Shown here: piece by piece, positions 63,257 through 64,000 of the stretch
Position numbering within the stretch: position 1 is the first letter of the stretch
Layout: each line of letters begins with the position of its first letter
NCBI GenBank assembly: GCA_030752795.1
Contig: JASMDM010000061.1
Coordinates: forward strand, 1-64,000
Reading direction: 5' to 3'
From: SAR202 cluster bacterium
GTDB taxonomy: Bacteria; Chloroflexota; Dehalococcoidia; Lucifugimonadales; UBA1123
Length of the DNA: 64,000 nucleotides
Program-made: the position numbers and the translations under genes
The notes under the pieces: generated by a model
Database searches by the model: none
Told to the model about the DNA's origin: nothing
Seen by the model: the letters and a program-made list of their open reading frames with translations, nothing else

Positions 63257-64000
63257 CTACGCAAACTGGCGCAGGAATCGTAGGTCGTTGGCGTAGAAGA
63301 GGCGGATGTCTTCGATGCCGTATTTGAGCAGGGCGATGCGCTCCGGGCCCATCCCGAAGGCGAAGCCGGTGTAGATGTTCGGGTCGTAGCCGACGCCTTC
63401 GAGCACCTTTGGGTGGACCATTCCCGCGCCCATGATTTCGATCCAGCCGGTGTCGGCGCAGACGCGACAGCCCTTGCCGTCGCAGAGGAAGCAGTCGATG
63501 GACATGTCGACGCCCGGTTCGACGAAGGGGAAGTAGTCGCAGCGGAATCGAACCTTGCGATCGACGCCGAAGATGCGGCGCGCAAATTCGTACAACGTGC
63601 CCTTGAGGTCGGCCATGGTGATGCCACGGTCGACGGCAAGGCCTTCGACTTGGTAGAAGTGCCACTCGTGGGTGGGGTCGGTGGCCTCGTATCGGTAGCA
63701 ACGGCCAGGCACGACGACCCTGACAGGCGGGTCGGTCTTCTCCATGATTCGCGCCTGCATCGGCGATGTGTGGGTTCGCATGAGCATGGGGTACTCACCG
63801 TCTTCGTCGGTGTGGTCCACCCACAGGGTCGCCCACATGTCTCGAGCCGGATGCCCTTTGGGGATGTTGAGCTTTTCGAAGTTGTAGGTGTCCCATTCGA
63901 CTTCGGGACCCTCGACGACGCTGAATCCCATCGAAGTGAAGGCGTTGCATATATCTCGAACGATACGCGTCGTCGGGTGCAGCCCGCCACGTGGCGTTGG
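63257..64000 (-). CDS. pheS: Phenylalanine-tRNA ligase alpha subunit, 3' part (runs off the right edge)
   Basis: The window holds the last 247 codons. [22 protein letters not shown] at the edge is the start of the class II catalytic domain; [14 protein letters not shown] is motif 2 region, the insert [20 protein letters not shown] is a zinc-ribbon seen in bacterial PheS, and [18 protein letters not shown] is motif 3. The N-terminal coiled coil is outside the window. Confidence 0.95.
   Translation of the reverse strand, partial: PTPRGGLHPTTRIVRDICNAFTSMGFSVVEGPEVEWDTYNFEKLNIPKGHPARDMWATLWVDHTDEDGEYPMLMRTHTSPMQARIMEKTDPPVRVVVPGRCYRYEATDPTHEWHFYQVEGLAVDRGITMADLKGTLYEFARRIFGVDRKVRFRCDYFPFVEPGVDMSIDCFLCDGKGCRVCADTGWIEIMGAGMVHPKVLEGVGYDPNIYTGFAFGMGPERIALLKYGIEDIRLFYANDLRFLRQFA

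Overview
The window reads as one piece of a free-living, GC-rich bacterial chromosome, most likely a Chloroflexota of the SAR202/Dehalococcoidia kind. This is an inference from content: two enolase-superfamily sugar-acid dehydratases, two CaiB/BaiF CoA-transferases, SDR and zinc-type dehydrogenases, a phosphotriesterase-like lactonase, nitroreductase paralogues and a periplasmic type II molybdoenzyme. No rRNA, tRNA, CRISPR array or transposase is visible. UGA is a normal stop in most genes, so the genetic code is standard.

Layout. 1-1.3 kb: end of a haem-copper oxidase operon (minus strand; coxC is broken by an 8-bp tandem duplication). 1.4-15.8 kb: housekeeping and catabolic genes (YbjQ protein, sugar-acid dehydratase, two MFS exporters around a histidine phosphatase, a phosphotriesterase-like hydrolase, DedA protein, alpha/beta hydrolase, ClpC, PHP hydrolase, peptide-ABC ATPase, threonine dehydrogenase). 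15.8-16.6 kb: an ArsM-like methyltransferase with an in-frame UGA at a conserved Cys position. 16.8-24.6 kb: QueG-like iron-sulphur protein, two CoA-transferases, DsrE-like protein, crotonase, ComEC. 24.7-33.2 kb: acid-sugar catabolism (dehydratase, DUF1537 kinase, class II aldolase, SDR, hydrolase, alcohol dehydrogenase, FAD amine oxidase). 33.4-35.5 kb: a NarL-type two-component system.

35.5-39.9 kb is a metalloid-type island: a leaderless ArsR repressor and a SigZ-like sigma factor on the plus strand, and divergently a Cys-pair micro-protein, a decayed ArsM, a Met/Cys-rich peptide, an AhpD-like protein whose CxxC motif reads C-D-Y-UGA, a small membrane protein, a YgaP/DUF2892 membrane protein and a four-TM protein. 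The AhpD-like gene and the ArsM-like gene at 16 kb each have UGA where a redox or substrate-binding Cys belongs, and each UGA is followed by a hairpin of bacterial SECIS size and spacing. I read them as two candidate selenoproteins in thiol/metalloid chemistry. This is the most interesting signal in the window.

40.3-48.1 kb is an ebd/ddh/nxr-like operon: Tat-exported molybdopterin alpha subunit, an unknown 100-residue protein, a four-cluster Fe-S beta subunit, a membrane-anchored haem-b gamma subunit, a TorD chaperone and a polytopic membrane protein. 48.2-59.6 kb: an MBL lactonase, a PYROXD2-like oxidoreductase and a plus-strand CoA-ester cluster (both halves of a class I CoA-transferase, three nitroreductase-fold proteins, DUF35 Zn-ribbon/OB protein, thiolase). 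59.9-60.7 kb: a RelE/ParE toxin-antitoxin pair with an orphan Phd-like antitoxin. The window ends in pheT and the 3' part of pheS.

Intergenic regions carry a dispersed, partly palindromic repeat family, including two long copies at 26.0-26.5 and 50.8-51.4 kb. Several conserved genes (coxC, comEC, sigZ, ahpD-like, the second arsM) carry small indels. These may be assembly errors or real decay and should be kept in mind when judging any single base.
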